Assembly (NCBI GenBank): GCA_024235915.1
Contig: JACKLO010000010.1
Location: forward strand, 1 to 64,000
DNA length: 64,000 bases
Direction: 5' to 3'
Origin: Burkholderiaceae bacterium
Lineage (GTDB): Bacteria; Pseudomonadota; Gammaproteobacteria; Burkholderiales; Burkholderiaceae_C
Part shown: in pieces, positions 49,482-58,603 of the stretch
Numbering within the stretch: position 1 is the stretch's first letter
Layout: each line of letters begins with the position of its first letter
The notes under the pieces: model-generated
What the model was told of the DNA's origin: nothing
Database searches by the model: none
What the model saw: only the letters and a program-made list of their open reading frames with translations
Translations under genes and position numbers: made by a program

Positions 49482-50974
49482 CAGGCCACGGCCTCCGCGG
49501 TGCCCGCATGGCCCGCCATCGCCAGGCCGATGGCCGCCAGCGTCCACTGCGCCACCGGCCGCGCCTCGGTGAGCTGGCCGGCATGGATGACGGCGATGCG
49601 GTCGGCCAGGGCAAAGATCTCGTCCAGATCCTCGCTGATCAGCAGCACCGCCGCGCCGCCGGCGGCGGCGTCCAGCAGGCGCTGGTGCACGTCGGCCACG
49701 GCGCCGACGTCCAGGCCCCAGGTGGGCTGGTCGGCGACGATCAGCGTGGCGTCACCGTCGATCAGCGCGCGGCCGAGGATCAGCTTCTGCATGTTGCCGC
49801 CGGACAGCGCACGCACCGGCCGCTCGAGCCCGCCGCCGCGCACGTCGAAGCGTTCGACGATGGCCTGCGCATGGGCCCGCGCCGCGCCGCGGCGGATCAC
49901 GCCGGCGCGCGCGAAGCGAGGCGTGGCGTAGCGTTCGAGCACGGCGTTCTCCCACAGCGCCAAATCGCCGACGAGGCCCACGGCGTGGCGATCCTCCGGG
50001 ATGCGCGCCACGCCCGCGGCCACGAAGTCGCGCGGCCGGGCGCGCAACGTGCGGCCGCGCAGCTGCACGGTGCCAGGCCCGAGGCCGCACAGCCTTTCGG
50101 CCAGCGCCGCCTGTCCGTTGCCGGCCACCCCGGCGATGGCGACGATCTCGCCGGCGTGCAGCGCCAGCGGCGTGCCCGGTACGGTGCAGACGGCCTCGCC
50201 ACGCGCAGCGCCACGGCGCACGGCGGGCGCCACCGTGCGCCCCACCATGGCCTCGGCCAGCATCGGCTTGTCCACGCCGGCCGCCGGCAGGTCGGCCACC
50301 AGACGGCCGCCACGCAGCACGGCCACACGGTGCGCGATCTGCAGCACCTCGTCGAGCTTGTGGCTGATGAAGATCAGCGCGACGCCGCTGGCCACCATCT
50401 GGCGCAGCGAGGCAAAGAGCGACTCGGTCTCCTGCGGCGTCAGCACCGCGGTGGGCTCGTCGAGGATGAGCACGCGCACGCCGTGCCCGCCGGACTCCGC
50501 CGCCGTCAGGGCCTTGAGGATCTCCACGCGCTGCCGTTCGCCCACCGACAGGTCGCCCACCCGTGCACCGGGGTCCACCACCAGGCCAAAGCGATCGGCC
50601 AACGCGAGCAGCTGCGCACGCGCCGACGACCGGCGCGAGAACGGCCGCCACAGCGGCTCGCGGCCCAGCAGCACGTTGTCCAGCACGCTGAGGTTGTCGG
50701 CCAGCGTGAAATGCTGGTGCACCATGCCGATGCCAGCGGCCAACGCCGCCCGCGGCTGGCCGGGCGGCAGGGGGCGACCATCCACCTCGATGTCGCCCGC
50801 ATCGGCCACATAGTGGCCGAAGAGGATGGACATCAGCGTGCTCTTGCCCGCGCCGTTTTCACCCAGCAGCGCCAGCACCTCGCCGCGCGCCAGCTGCAGC
50901 GAGATGGCGTCGTTGGCGGTCAGCGCGCCGAAGCGCTTGGTGATGCCCAGCAGGCGCAGGACGGGCGTGGTCAC
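49481..50974 (-). CDS. ABC transporter ATP-binding protein, two nucleotide-binding domains
   Basis: 497 residues with two ABC cassettes. The first has Walker A GENGAGKST and signature LSVGERQRVEILKAL, with Walker B VLILDEPTAVLTPQE; the second has signature ALSGGNMQKLILGRAL, ADQPTWGLDVGA, and a degenerate P-loop-like AGVAGNGQAALAE. This RbsA/MglA-like layout is used by ribose, galactose and nucleoside (YufO/BmpA) importers. It drives uptake of the solute caught by the downstream BMP protein. Confidence 0.93.
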   Translation of the reverse strand: MTTPVLRLLGITKRFGALTANDAISLQLARGEVLALLGENGAGKSTLMSILFGHYVADAGDIEVDGRPLPPGQPRAALAAGIGMVHQHFTLADNLSVLDNVLLGREPLWRPFSRRSSARAQLLALADRFGLVVDPGARVGDLSVGERQRVEILKALTAAESGGHGVRVLILDEPTAVLTPQETESLFASLRQMVASGVALIFISHKLDEVLQIAHRVAVLRGGRLVADLPAAGVDKPMLAEAMVGRTVAPAVRRGAARGEAVCTVPGTPLALHAGEIVAIAGVAGNGQAALAERLCGLGPGTVQLRGRTLRARPRDFVAAGVARIPEDRHAVGLVGDLALWENAVLERYATPRFARAGVIRRGAARAHAQAIVERFDVRGGGLERPVRALSGGNMQKLILGRALIDGDATLIVADQPTWGLDVGAVADVHQRLLDAAAGGAAVLLISEDLDEIFALADRIAVIHAGQLTEARPVAQWTLAAIGLAMAGHAGTAEAVA

Positions 50975-51006
50975 CGGCCCTTGATCACTGGAAGATCACG
51001 CGACGT

Positions 51007-51993
51007 TCACTTCGCCTTCGGCGGGTTGTCGTCCACCTTGACCTTGAACGTGCCGGCCAGGATTTCCTTCTGGCGCGCGGCCACCTTGTCCTTCACGGCC
51101 TTGGGCACCTTGGCGTCGAACGTGCCCAGCGGCGACAGCGTGGAACCCCCCGGCTTCATCATCGAGAAGTGGCCGTAGTCCTCGGCCTTGAAGCTGCCGG
51201 CCTTCACGGCCTTGATGGCGGCGTCGATGCTGGGCTCCATGTGCCACAGCGCACTGGCGACCACGGTGTCGGGGTACTGGGCCTGGGTGTCGATCACGTT
51301 GCCGATGGCCAGCACCTTGCGCTCCTTGGCCGCGTCGCTGACGCCGAAGCGCTCGGCGTACATCACGTCGGCGCCCTTGTCGATCATCGCGAAGGCGGCC
51401 TCCTTGGCCTTCGGCGGGTCGAACCAGCTGTTGATGAAGGTGATCATGAACTCGGCCTTCGGGTTCATCTCCTTCACGCCGGCCATGAAGGCGTTCATCA
51501 GCCGGTTGACCTCGGGGATCGGGTAGCCGCCGACCATGCCGATCTTGCCGCTCTTGCTCATGCCGCCGGCGATCAGGCCGGTCAGGTAGGCCGGCTCCTG
51601 GATGTAGTTGTCGAAGACGCTGAAGTTGGGCGCCTGCGGCTTTCCGCTGCTGCCCATCAGGAAGCTGACCTTGGGGTAGTCCTTGGCCACCTTGCGCGCC
51701 GCCGCTTCCACCGCAAAGCTCTCGCCGACGATCAGGGTGTTGCCGGCCTCGGCGTACTGGCGCATCACGCGCTCGTAGTCGGCATTGGCCACGTTCTCGC
51801 TGAAGACGTACTCGATCTCACCACGCGCCAACGCCGCCTTCAGCGCCTTGTCGATGCGGCTGACCCACTGCTGCTCCACCGGCACGGTGTAGATGGCGGC
51901 CACTTTCAGCTTGGCCTGGGCGAAGGCTGGTGCCGACAGCGTGGTGGCCGCGGCCAGGGCAATGCCCAGTGTGGTGCGTCGGGACAGCGACAT
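51007..51993 (-). CDS. BMP-family ABC transporter substrate-binding protein
   Basis: 328 residues. A signal peptide (GIALAAATTLSAPAFAQ) precedes a periplasmic-binding fold with the family stretches VAAIYTVPVEQQWVSRIDKAL, NSWFDPPKAKEAAFAMIDKGADVMYAERFGV and VVASALWHMEPSIDAAIKAVKAG. Relatives bind purine nucleosides; the substrate here is inferred from family and the uracil-gene context only. It is 32 nt upstream of the ATPase gene and heads the operon. Confidence 0.92.
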   Translation of the reverse strand: MSLSRRTTLGIALAAATTLSAPAFAQAKLKVAAIYTVPVEQQWVSRIDKALKAALARGEIEYVFSENVANADYERVMRQYAEAGNTLIVGESFAVEAAARKVAKDYPKVSFLMGSSGKPQAPNFSVFDNYIQEPAYLTGLIAGGMSKSGKIGMVGGYPIPEVNRLMNAFMAGVKEMNPKAEFMITFINSWFDPPKAKEAAFAMIDKGADVMYAERFGVSDAAKERKVLAIGNVIDTQAQYPDTVVASALWHMEPSIDAAIKAVKAGSFKAEDYGHFSMMKPGGSTLSPLGTFDAKVPKAVKDKVAARQKEILAGTFKVKVDDNPPKAK

Positions 51994-52091
51994 GAGACGG
52001 GCTCCTCGGAAATGGATGAATCCAGAAATTTAGCAAGCGGCGTGCCGACGCGGGACAGGGCTTTCGCGGGCCTCCGGTGTACGGGGCCCGG

Positions 52092-53306
52092 TCACCAACG
52101 CGTCTCGAACATCAGGCGCAGCACGCGGCGCCGATAGCGCAGCGTCGGGTCGTCGGTGTCGCGCCTGAGCGTGGCGGCGCTGAGCACCATGGCCTGGCCG
52201 TCGCCCAGGTCACGGCGCAGGGCCAGGTCCAGGGTGCGCACGGTTTCGATGCGCGCCTCGCCGTCGGCAAAACCACCATACCGGTAGTCCAGGCGCGTCT
52301 GAGAAGCCGCCATCGTCGTCGACCAGTGCGCGGCCCAGACCTCGGTCCAGGCCAAGCGCAGCATGCGCTCGTCCACCGCGTCGGCCAGATCACCGGGCAG
52401 CACCATGAGCTGGCGGCGACCCCCGACCTCCAGCTGGGTGACCGGCCGGGGCGACCACTGGCCTTGCGCCTCCCAGGCCATGGCCGTCCGATCCGGCCGC
52501 AGCCGTGCAAACCCCAACCGTTGCCAGCCGCCCTGCAGCCGCCAGGACCACGGCGCACCGGCCACCGGGTCCACCTGGCCGCCGAACATCAGGCGCTGGT
52601 CCTCGTGCGTCAGCGCCAGCGGGCGATAGTCGTAGTCGGCACTCAGGGCGCGCAGTTCACCCGACCACTGTGTCGCGCCGGGTGCGGCCCGGCGCACGGC
52701 ACGCAGCACCAGGCCGCGGGTCTGCAGGTCGCCGGCCACGGTCACGGCGCGGTGGTTCTGGTACCGCTTGCGCGACGCGTTCAATTCGGCCTCAAGCCGG
52801 GCCGGGCCGTCGAGCGCATCGGCGCGGAACACGATGCCGGCCGCCGCGGCCACGAAATGGTCGGGTTCATCGTCCGGCCGCGCGAGCGCGCCGGTGCCCA
52901 CGGGGTCGTGCCAGTCCTGCAGCACCACGCGCCAGGCCGTGGCCGCATAGGGGCCCATGGCAACCACGCCACCGCCGCCCAGTTCGTTGTTGGTGCGGTC
53001 GAACTCCGGGTGACCGTCGTGGTGCAGCCACTCGGCGCGCCATTGCAGCGTGGTGGACGCTTCGGCGTCGGCCCAGGTGGCCGACGCCGACGGGTAGGCC
53101 AGCAGGTAACGCCCCCGCACCGGGGCCGCCGGCAACAGCGATAGGTTGCTGTCGTCGCCCAGACCCACCGTCAACGTGGCGCCCCAGCGGGGGCCGGCAT
53201 CGGCAGCCGGCCAGGCTGCGCCGGGCAGCAACAGCAGGCCCGACACCAGCCACGCCAGCGCGGCGCGCCCACGACCGTGCTCAACGGGTTCTGCCTTGAT
53301 CGTCAA
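52092..53306 (-). CDS. Probable outer-membrane beta-barrel protein
   Basis: 404 residues. A signal peptide (ALAWLVSGLLLLPGAAWPAAD) is followed by about 370 residues of alternating strands typical of an outer-membrane barrel (for example RWGATLTVGLGDDSNLSLLP, YPSASATWADAEASTTLQWRAEW), ending LRRRVLRLMFETRW-like with a terminal Trp. I do not identify a named family. The ATG overlaps the stop of the 1,724-residue Gly-rich gene upstream by 4 nt, so the two are made together; it may anchor, export or present that protein. A 6-bp GC stem lies just after the stop. Confidence 0.72.
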   Translation of the reverse strand: MTIKAEPVEHGRGRAALAWLVSGLLLLPGAAWPAADAGPRWGATLTVGLGDDSNLSLLPAAPVRGRYLLAYPSASATWADAEASTTLQWRAEWLHHDGHPEFDRTNNELGGGGVVAMGPYAATAWRVVLQDWHDPVGTGALARPDDEPDHFVAAAAGIVFRADALDGPARLEAELNASRKRYQNHRAVTVAGDLQTRGLVLRAVRRAAPGATQWSGELRALSADYDYRPLALTHEDQRLMFGGQVDPVAGAPWSWRLQGGWQRLGFARLRPDRTAMAWEAQGQWSPRPVTQLEVGGRRQLMVLPGDLADAVDERMLRLAWTEVWAAHWSTTMAASQTRLDYRYGGFADGEARIETVRTLDLALRRDLGDGQAMVLSAATLRRDTDDPTLRYRRRVLRLMFETRW

Positions 53307-56300
53307 CGTTCAACCTGTGCGGGGACAACAAGGGGGCGCCGGCTGTCACCGGCCCCACGGTGGCCCGTGGTGCCGAAGGGTGCCGGCGCCACCATTGTCC
53401 GCAAAGTCGCCTCGGTGCCCGCCATCGACGGCGCCAGCCCGGCGCTGGCCGGCGCGACCGCGCCCGCCCCGCCTGCCAGCAGGTAACTCAGGTCGGCCCC
53501 CTGCACGCTGTCGCCGGTCAGGCTGTAGGTGAGCTTGACGGTGCGCGCCCCGGCGTTGAAGGTCCCCAGGGCCACTGCCCGGTCGTTGAGGAAGGTCGTC
53601 GCATCGGCCACGTCGGTGAAGCTGCGCGAGAACAGGGTGGCACCGCCCCGCGCGGCCGTCAGCGTCAGCTGGTCGAAGCCCCCGCCATGGCTGGTGAAGT
53701 CGAGCAGGCCGAGCGTGAACGACGACGACTGTGCCACCAGGAAGGTGTGCGACACCGTGGCCGTGTAGGTGAGCGCCCCTGCACCGGCCTTGCCCACGTT
53801 GGCCCCCAGCACACCGGCACCCGCCAGCGTGTAGCCGCCGCCCAGGGCCGCGGCGACGTTCGGGTGGGCCGCCAGCAGCGTCTGAAGCGTCGTGGCCGAC
53901 AACGCGGTGCTGCCCACGGCAAAGCTCTGCAGGCCATTGCTGCCGCCGTTCAGGTCGGGCAAGGTCAGGCTGCCGGCGGTTCCGCCATGGGTCATGGCCT
54001 GGGCCGCCGTCTTGCCGCGGGTGGGTGCGGAAGCGGTCGCGACGACGGTGCGCGTGCCGTCGACCGTGGTGGCGCTGGCTGCGGTGGCCCCCGCCTTGCC
54101 CTGGGCCGTGGCGTCGGCCCGCACGGTCGTGACGGCCAGCCCTTCGGCGGCGGCGCTGCTGTCGGCCTGCGCGCCGGGGCTGTAGGCATCGCTGCTGGCG
54201 GTGGCCCAGCCCGTGGTCGCGCTGCCGGTGCGTGCGGTGGCCGACGCGGTGGCAGAACCGGCATCGCCCCCCGTGCTGCCGCTGCCGGCATAGGCGCGGG
54301 CCGTGACGTCGACCCCGTGCGCCGACTGGCCCGACATCGTGGCGCTGGCGTTGCCGCCCACCTGTCCGTTGCCGCCGATGGACTTGCCCACCAGCGTCAG
54401 GTCGGCACCGGCGCCGGCCACCGACAACACCCCCGTGGACTGCGCCGAACCGGCGGCACCGTTGGCGGCTTGCGTGGCATGGCCACCATCGCCGCCCAGC
54501 GCCGCCAGGGTCACCTTGGCCGCGCCCAGCGAGGCGAGGCTCGTCGACAGGTTCGACGTGGCGGCACCGCCCGTGCCGCCCATGCCGGTGCCGTCGAACG
54601 CTTCGCCACCTCGGCCGCCCCGCGCGGTCTGGCTCAGCGTGACCGGCCCGGTGGTGGCGGCACCGACGGCATCCACCAAGGTCACGGCGCCTCCGCCCCA
54701 GCCATGGGCACCGTTCTGGCCGTCACCGCCGATGCCGCCGGTGGCCTCGGCGGACACCGTGGCCGCGCCGCTGGTGCCCACGGCCCGTGCCGAGGCCACG
54801 GCGCCACCGCCCAGGCCGCCATGGCCGCCCGAGGTCTTGCCATCGCCGCCCAGGCCGCCCGTCGCCAGGGCCGACAAGGTCGTGGCCCCATTGACCGATT
54901 CGCCAGTCAGGGCCACCGTCGCCTCGCCGCCTGCGCGGCCGACGACCCCGTTGCCGGAGTCCCACGCATGGCCGCCGGTGCCGCCGACGGCTTCTCCGGT
55001 CATCGCCAGCGACCCGGCGGAACCGACCGATGCGGTCAGCTTGGCCGCCCCGCCGACGCCTGCCACACCGCCGTTGACCGCAGCGCCGCCAATGCCGCCT
55101 CGGGCAACCAGGCCCACGTTGAGCGCGCCCGTCGCGATCTTCCCGCGCTGCAAGCTGATGGTGGCGGCGCCCCCCGCACCCCCGGCGCCGAGAATGCCCA
55201 GGCCGCCGTTGCCGCCCACGGCCTCCAGGGCCCAGGTCTGCGATGCACCGCCGGTGCCATTGACGGCGTTGGTCAAGGTGGCGGCGCCGCCGTTGCCCCC
55301 GTACAGCCAGCCGTTGCCCCCCTTCCCGCCGGTGGCGCGGACAGCGGCATCGGCCGTCCCAGCACCGGTGGTCGCGGCCCAGGCCGAGCCGGCAGCCGCG
55401 CCGCCCTGGCCCCCTGACGGCGCATCACTATTGGTGCTCCCGCCGTTGCCGCCCAAGGTCGTGACGCGGACGGTCACGGCACTGGCCGTGCTGGCCGTGC
55501 TCTGCGCCTGGCCATCGGCGGCACCACCGTCGCCGGCCGCGTTGGTGGAGCCGACGCGGTCGCCGCCAACACCGCCGGCGACGTCCAGCACGTTGTCGAT
55601 CGCGCCCGGGCCATTGAGGATCTGGCGACCGAAGCCGTTGCCCCCCGCACCCGCGACGCCGTCGCCGTCCAGCGCATGCCCCCCGGCGCCACCCTGGACT
55701 GCCCCTGAGGCGGCGAAGGACGTCCCGGTGCTGAAGGTTCTGGACAGTTGCAGCGTCGCGCCACCCCCCTGGCCGCCGATGCCGCCATGCCCGGCGCCAC
55801 CGTCCCCACCGCGAACGGTCTGCGACAGGGTGATCTTCCCGGTGCCGACGGCATTGACGGCGTTGTCGAGCGCCTGGTCGGCGCCATGGCCGCCATCGGC
55901 CCCCCACCCGGTGCCGCCGCTGCCGCCCGTGACCTTGGCCGCGGCCGAAACGTCACCCGCCCCACCTTGCGCCACCGCTTGCGCCGTGGCGGCGACACCG
56001 TCGCCGCCCTTGAAACTGCCATCCCCGGGCCCGGCACCCTGGCCGCCGGCGCCGCCCGACGCTTCGGCCACCACCACGACGGCCCCGTCTCCGCTGGTGA
56101 CGCCCTTGGCCGTGGCGGCCGCCGTGGCGCCGACGTTGCCGCCCACGTCCGCGCCGCCGCCACCTCCCCGGCCGCCCTCGGCCGTGACCGACAGCGTCAG
56201 GTCCCCCTGCGCCTGCACCGTGGCGTTGGCGACGGCCGTTCCCCCCGCGCCCACCGTGCCGTTTGTCGTGTCGCCACCTGCGCCACCGTAGGCCTGCACC

Positions 56301-58477
56301 TGCACCAGCAGCAGGTCCTTCGAGACGACATTGTTCCGTTGCAGCAGGCTGGTGGCGTCGCCGCCATCGCCGGCAACGGCACCATCGACGGAGTCGCCGC
56401 CCCAGCCGCCGCTGGCGCGTTGCAGCCAGACCATGCTGCCGCCGGGCGACGTGCCGTTGACGGCGTTGTCGAGCATCACCTCGCCCCCGTTGCCGGCAGC
56501 AGCGCCCTGGGTGCCGTTGCCGCCATCGCCGCCGACGGCCACCGCCCGCGCCTCGGCCTTGTTGGACACCGACACGGCATAGGCACGCGCCTCGGCGGTG
56601 CCACCGTAGCCCGCGTGGAAACTGGCGCCGTACCCATCGCCGCCGTTGCCGCCGCGGGCCGTGGCCCCGGCATAGACCTGGCCGCTGCCGTTGGTGGACG
56701 ACTGCGCGACGGCGCTGCCGACCGCACCGTCGGCACCATCGCCGCCACTGCTGAAGGTGTTGCCACTGCCGCCCGTGCCGCCGGTGCCACTGGCCGTGGC
56801 GTTGACACTGGCCGCGCCGCCGCCGGCCAGCACCGTGGTGGCGGCGCCGGTGCCGGCCTCGCCTCGGCCATGCGCGCCTTCGCCGGCACCCCCGTTGCCG
56901 CCTGCGGCGATGGTCTCGGCCAGCAGGTAGGAGGCGTTGCGGATGGTCCGGTTCAGGCTGCTGGTGGCCGACCCCCCGGCGCCGGCCTGGGCTTCCTGGC
57001 TGTGGCCGCCATTGCCGCCAGTCGCCGATTGCCTCAGGATCAGCTCGCCGCCGGTGCTGCCATTGACGGCGTCGACGAGGCTGACGCTGGCGCCCAGGCC
57101 GCCGGTAGCCGGCCCGTTCTGGCCCGGCTGGCCGGTACCGCCCGCGCCCCCGATGGCCTGACCCGTCACGGTCAGAGCGCCGCTGCCGATCACCTTCCCC
57201 GATGCCGAGACGCTGGCCGAACCTCCATCGCCACCGGTGTAGCCCAGGTCGCCACCGATGCCACCGTTGCCGCCGACGGCCCGCACGTTGATCGAGGACG
57301 ATGCCGAGCCGTTGGCCGTGCCCACGACGTCCACCGTCGCCTGGCCGCCGTCGGCCCCGTCGTACGGTCCGCTGCCGCCGAGACCACCTTGGGCGTCGAT
57401 GCTCGCCGTCAGCGCACCTCGGGAGGTCACCAGCACGGTGCTGCTGGCGTTGCCGGCCGCACCGGCGGAACCGATGACGGCTTGATCGCCACCATTGCCG
57501 CCCTGCGTCAGCATGTGCAGGTCGAGCGTGCCGGCCCGCACATCTGGCCGGGTCAGGTTGTTGACAGCGTCGCCGCCCTTGCCGGCCGGGCCGCCCCCAC
57601 CACGGGCGCCGTGGCCACCCAGGGCGTTCTGCGTGAGGTGCAGGATGCCGCCGGTGGCACCGTTGACGGTGTCGACCACGTTCACTGAACCCCCGTCGCC
57701 CCCGGCTGATCCGGGCACGACGGCGTACGGGGTCTCGATCTGGGCCGCACCAAGCTCCGGACCGACCGCGGAGTTGTCTGCCACGCCGGCACCGCCAGCG
57801 CCGCCTGTGGCGGTGCTGCTCACGGTGACCTCGCCAGTGTCGGACCGGCCATAGGCAGATGCCAGGGCAGAGCTCCCTGCACCGCCGGTCTGCCCCGGCC
57901 CGAGCCCCCTGCCGCCGGCGCCCCCGGTGGCGCTGGCAATGGCCGAAACCGCGGCACTGCCGCCGCCGCGCGCGTCGGCATAGGCGGTGGCGAGGCCACC
58001 CGCCGCGCCATTGCCGTTGGCACCGGCGCCCATTCCCCCGTTCGCGCCCCCGGCGCCACCCGCGCCGCCGGCGCCGCCGGTGGCCTGCGCGGTGGCGGTG
58101 GCCTGCCCACCGGTGGACGTCTGAGCGGTGGCCACAGCGGCGCCGCCCACGCCCCCGTTGCCGCCCTTGCCCCCGACGATGAAGAAGGCGCCAACGCCGC
58201 CGGCACCGCCCTGGCCCCCCTGGCCACCCGTGGCCGTGGCCGAGTTGGACGCCTGGCCGGGCGTCTTGGTCACGGCGCTGGCCGGGCCGCCCGGCCCGCC
58301 CTGGCCGCCAGTCATGCCGAACCCGAATCCTGGAAGACCCGTCGAGCCGACGACGCCGTTGGACACCACATCGGCCGGGAAGGCGGCGCTCACCGCCAGC
58401 GCCAGCGTCAAGGGCACGCCCAACCGTGCCGCATGACGGGCGTGGAAACGATGGTGGCGAGGGGTTCGAGCATGCAT
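53303..58477 (-). CDS. Giant Gly-rich tandem-repeat secreted protein
   Basis: 1,724 residues from ATG 58477 (GGAGAAGGA upstream). A Sec signal-like stretch (LGVPLTLALAVSAAFPADV) precedes about 1,480 residues of GGxGG/GA-rich sequence built from at least six tandem units of 198-202 residues. Each unit repeats strand-like stretches (for example ITLSQTVRGGDGG) and an AVNG anchor. The last about 165 residues of the conserved module (LPDLNGGSNGLQ ... DLSYLLA) occur again in the neighbouring giant. A charged tail follows. No PEP-CTERM or RTX motif is present. It resembles bacterial beta-strand repeat proteins and PE_PGRS-like Gly sandwich proteins in composition; adhesin or matrix function is only inferred. 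Confidence 0.85.
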   Translation of the reverse strand: MHARTPRHHRFHARHAARLGVPLTLALAVSAAFPADVVSNGVVGSTGLPGFGFGMTGGQGGPGGPASAVTKTPGQASNSATATGGQGGQGGAGGVGAFFIVGGKGGNGGVGGAAVATAQTSTGGQATATAQATGGAGGAGGAGGANGGMGAGANGNGAAGGLATAYADARGGGSAAVSAIASATGGAGGRGLGPGQTGGAGSSALASAYGRSDTGEVTVSSTATGGAGGAGVADNSAVGPELGAAQIETPYAVVPGSAGGDGGSVNVVDTVNGATGGILHLTQNALGGHGARGGGGPAGKGGDAVNNLTRPDVRAGTLDLHMLTQGGNGGDQAVIGSAGAAGNASSTVLVTSRGALTASIDAQGGLGGSGPYDGADGGQATVDVVGTANGSASSSINVRAVGGNGGIGGDLGYTGGDGGSASVSASGKVIGSGALTVTGQAIGGAGGTGQPGQNGPATGGLGASVSLVDAVNGSTGGELILRQSATGGNGGHSQEAQAGAGGSATSSLNRTIRNASYLLAETIAAGGNGGAGEGAHGRGEAGTGAATTVLAGGGAASVNATASGTGGTGGSGNTFSSGGDGADGAVGSAVAQSSTNGSGQVYAGATARGGNGGDGYGASFHAGYGGTAEARAYAVSVSNKAEARAVAVGGDGGNGTQGAAAGNGGEVMLDNAVNGTSPGGSMVWLQRASGGWGGDSVDGAVAGDGGDATSLLQRNNVVSKDLLLVQVQAYGGAGGDTTNGTVGAGGTAVANATVQAQGDLTLSVTAEGGRGGGGGADVGGNVGATAAATAKGVTSGDGAVVVVAEASGGAGGQGAGPGDGSFKGGDGVAATAQAVAQGGAGDVSAAAKVTGGSGGTGWGADGGHGADQALDNAVNAVGTGKITLSQTVRGGDGGAGHGGIGGQGGGATLQLSRTFSTGTSFAASGAVQGGAGGHALDGDGVAGAGGNGFGRQILNGPGAIDNVLDVAGGVGGDRVGSTNAAGDGGAADGQAQSTASTASAVTVRVTTLGGNGGSTNSDAPSGGQGGAAAGSAWAATTGAGTADAAVRATGGKGGNGWLYGGNGGAATLTNAVNGTGGASQTWALEAVGGNGGLGILGAGGAGGAATISLQRGKIATGALNVGLVARGGIGGAAVNGGVAGVGGAAKLTASVGSAGSLAMTGEAVGGTGGHAWDSGNGVVGRAGGEATVALTGESVNGATTLSALATGGLGGDGKTSGGHGGLGGGAVASARAVGTSGAATVSAEATGGIGGDGQNGAHGWGGGAVTLVDAVGAATTGPVTLSQTARGGRGGEAFDGTGMGGTGGAATSNLSTSLASLGAAKVTLAALGGDGGHATQAANGAAGSAQSTGVLSVAGAGADLTLVGKSIGGNGQVGGNASATMSGQSAHGVDVTARAYAGSGSTGGDAGSATASATARTGSATTGWATASSDAYSPGAQADSSAAAEGLAVTTVRADATAQGKAGATAASATTVDGTRTVVATASAPTRGKTAAQAMTHGGTAGSLTLPDLNGGSNGLQSFAVGSTALSATTLQTLLAAHPNVAAALGGGYTLAGAGVLGANVGKAGAGALTYTATVSHTFLVAQSSSFTLGLLDFTSHGGGFDQLTLTAARGGATLFSRSFTDVADATTFLNDRAVALGTFNAGARTVKLTYSLTGDSVQGADLSYLLAGGAGAVAPASAGLAPSMAGTEATLRTMVAPAPFGTTGHRGAGDSRRPLVVPAQVER
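54662..57667 (-). repeat. Tandem ~600-bp coding repeat in the first Gly-rich giant
   Basis: The codons for the (D/N)AVN(G) anchor recur at 57662, 57062, 56456, 55853, 55259 and 54662. The spacings are 600, 606, 603, 594 and 597 bp, all multiples of three, so a 198-202-residue unit repeats six times without breaking frame. Confidence 0.8.
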
Positions 58478-58568
58478 GGTGTCCTTCTCCCGGGGCAAAA
58501 GTGAGGTGCCTACCGGTGAAGGGCAAAACTCGAACGCCGCGCGCCATGTTTCTGGCGCACTCTGGCAG

Positions 58569-58590
58569 GCCCCCCATGAATTAGGGGGGC
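58569..58590. other. C7/G7 inverted repeat between the two giant genes
   Basis: A perfect GCCCCCC/GGGGGGC stem (58569-58575 with 58584-58590) with the loop ATGAATTA, 92 nt upstream of the first giant's start. On the minus strand it reads GCCCCCCTAATTCATGGGGGGC. There is no U tract. It could be the second giant's terminator or an operator. A similar C6-AATT stretch lies at 25750-25759 before the Gly-rich lipoprotein. Confidence 0.4.
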
Positions 58591-58603
58591 GAGGATCCGG
58601 TGA

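Noticed and set aside
58478..58603. Sigma-54 promoter before the first giant
   Set aside because: The nearest GG-N10-GC-like site (TGGCGCG..GTTCGA) lacks the TTGC core; not good enough to report.
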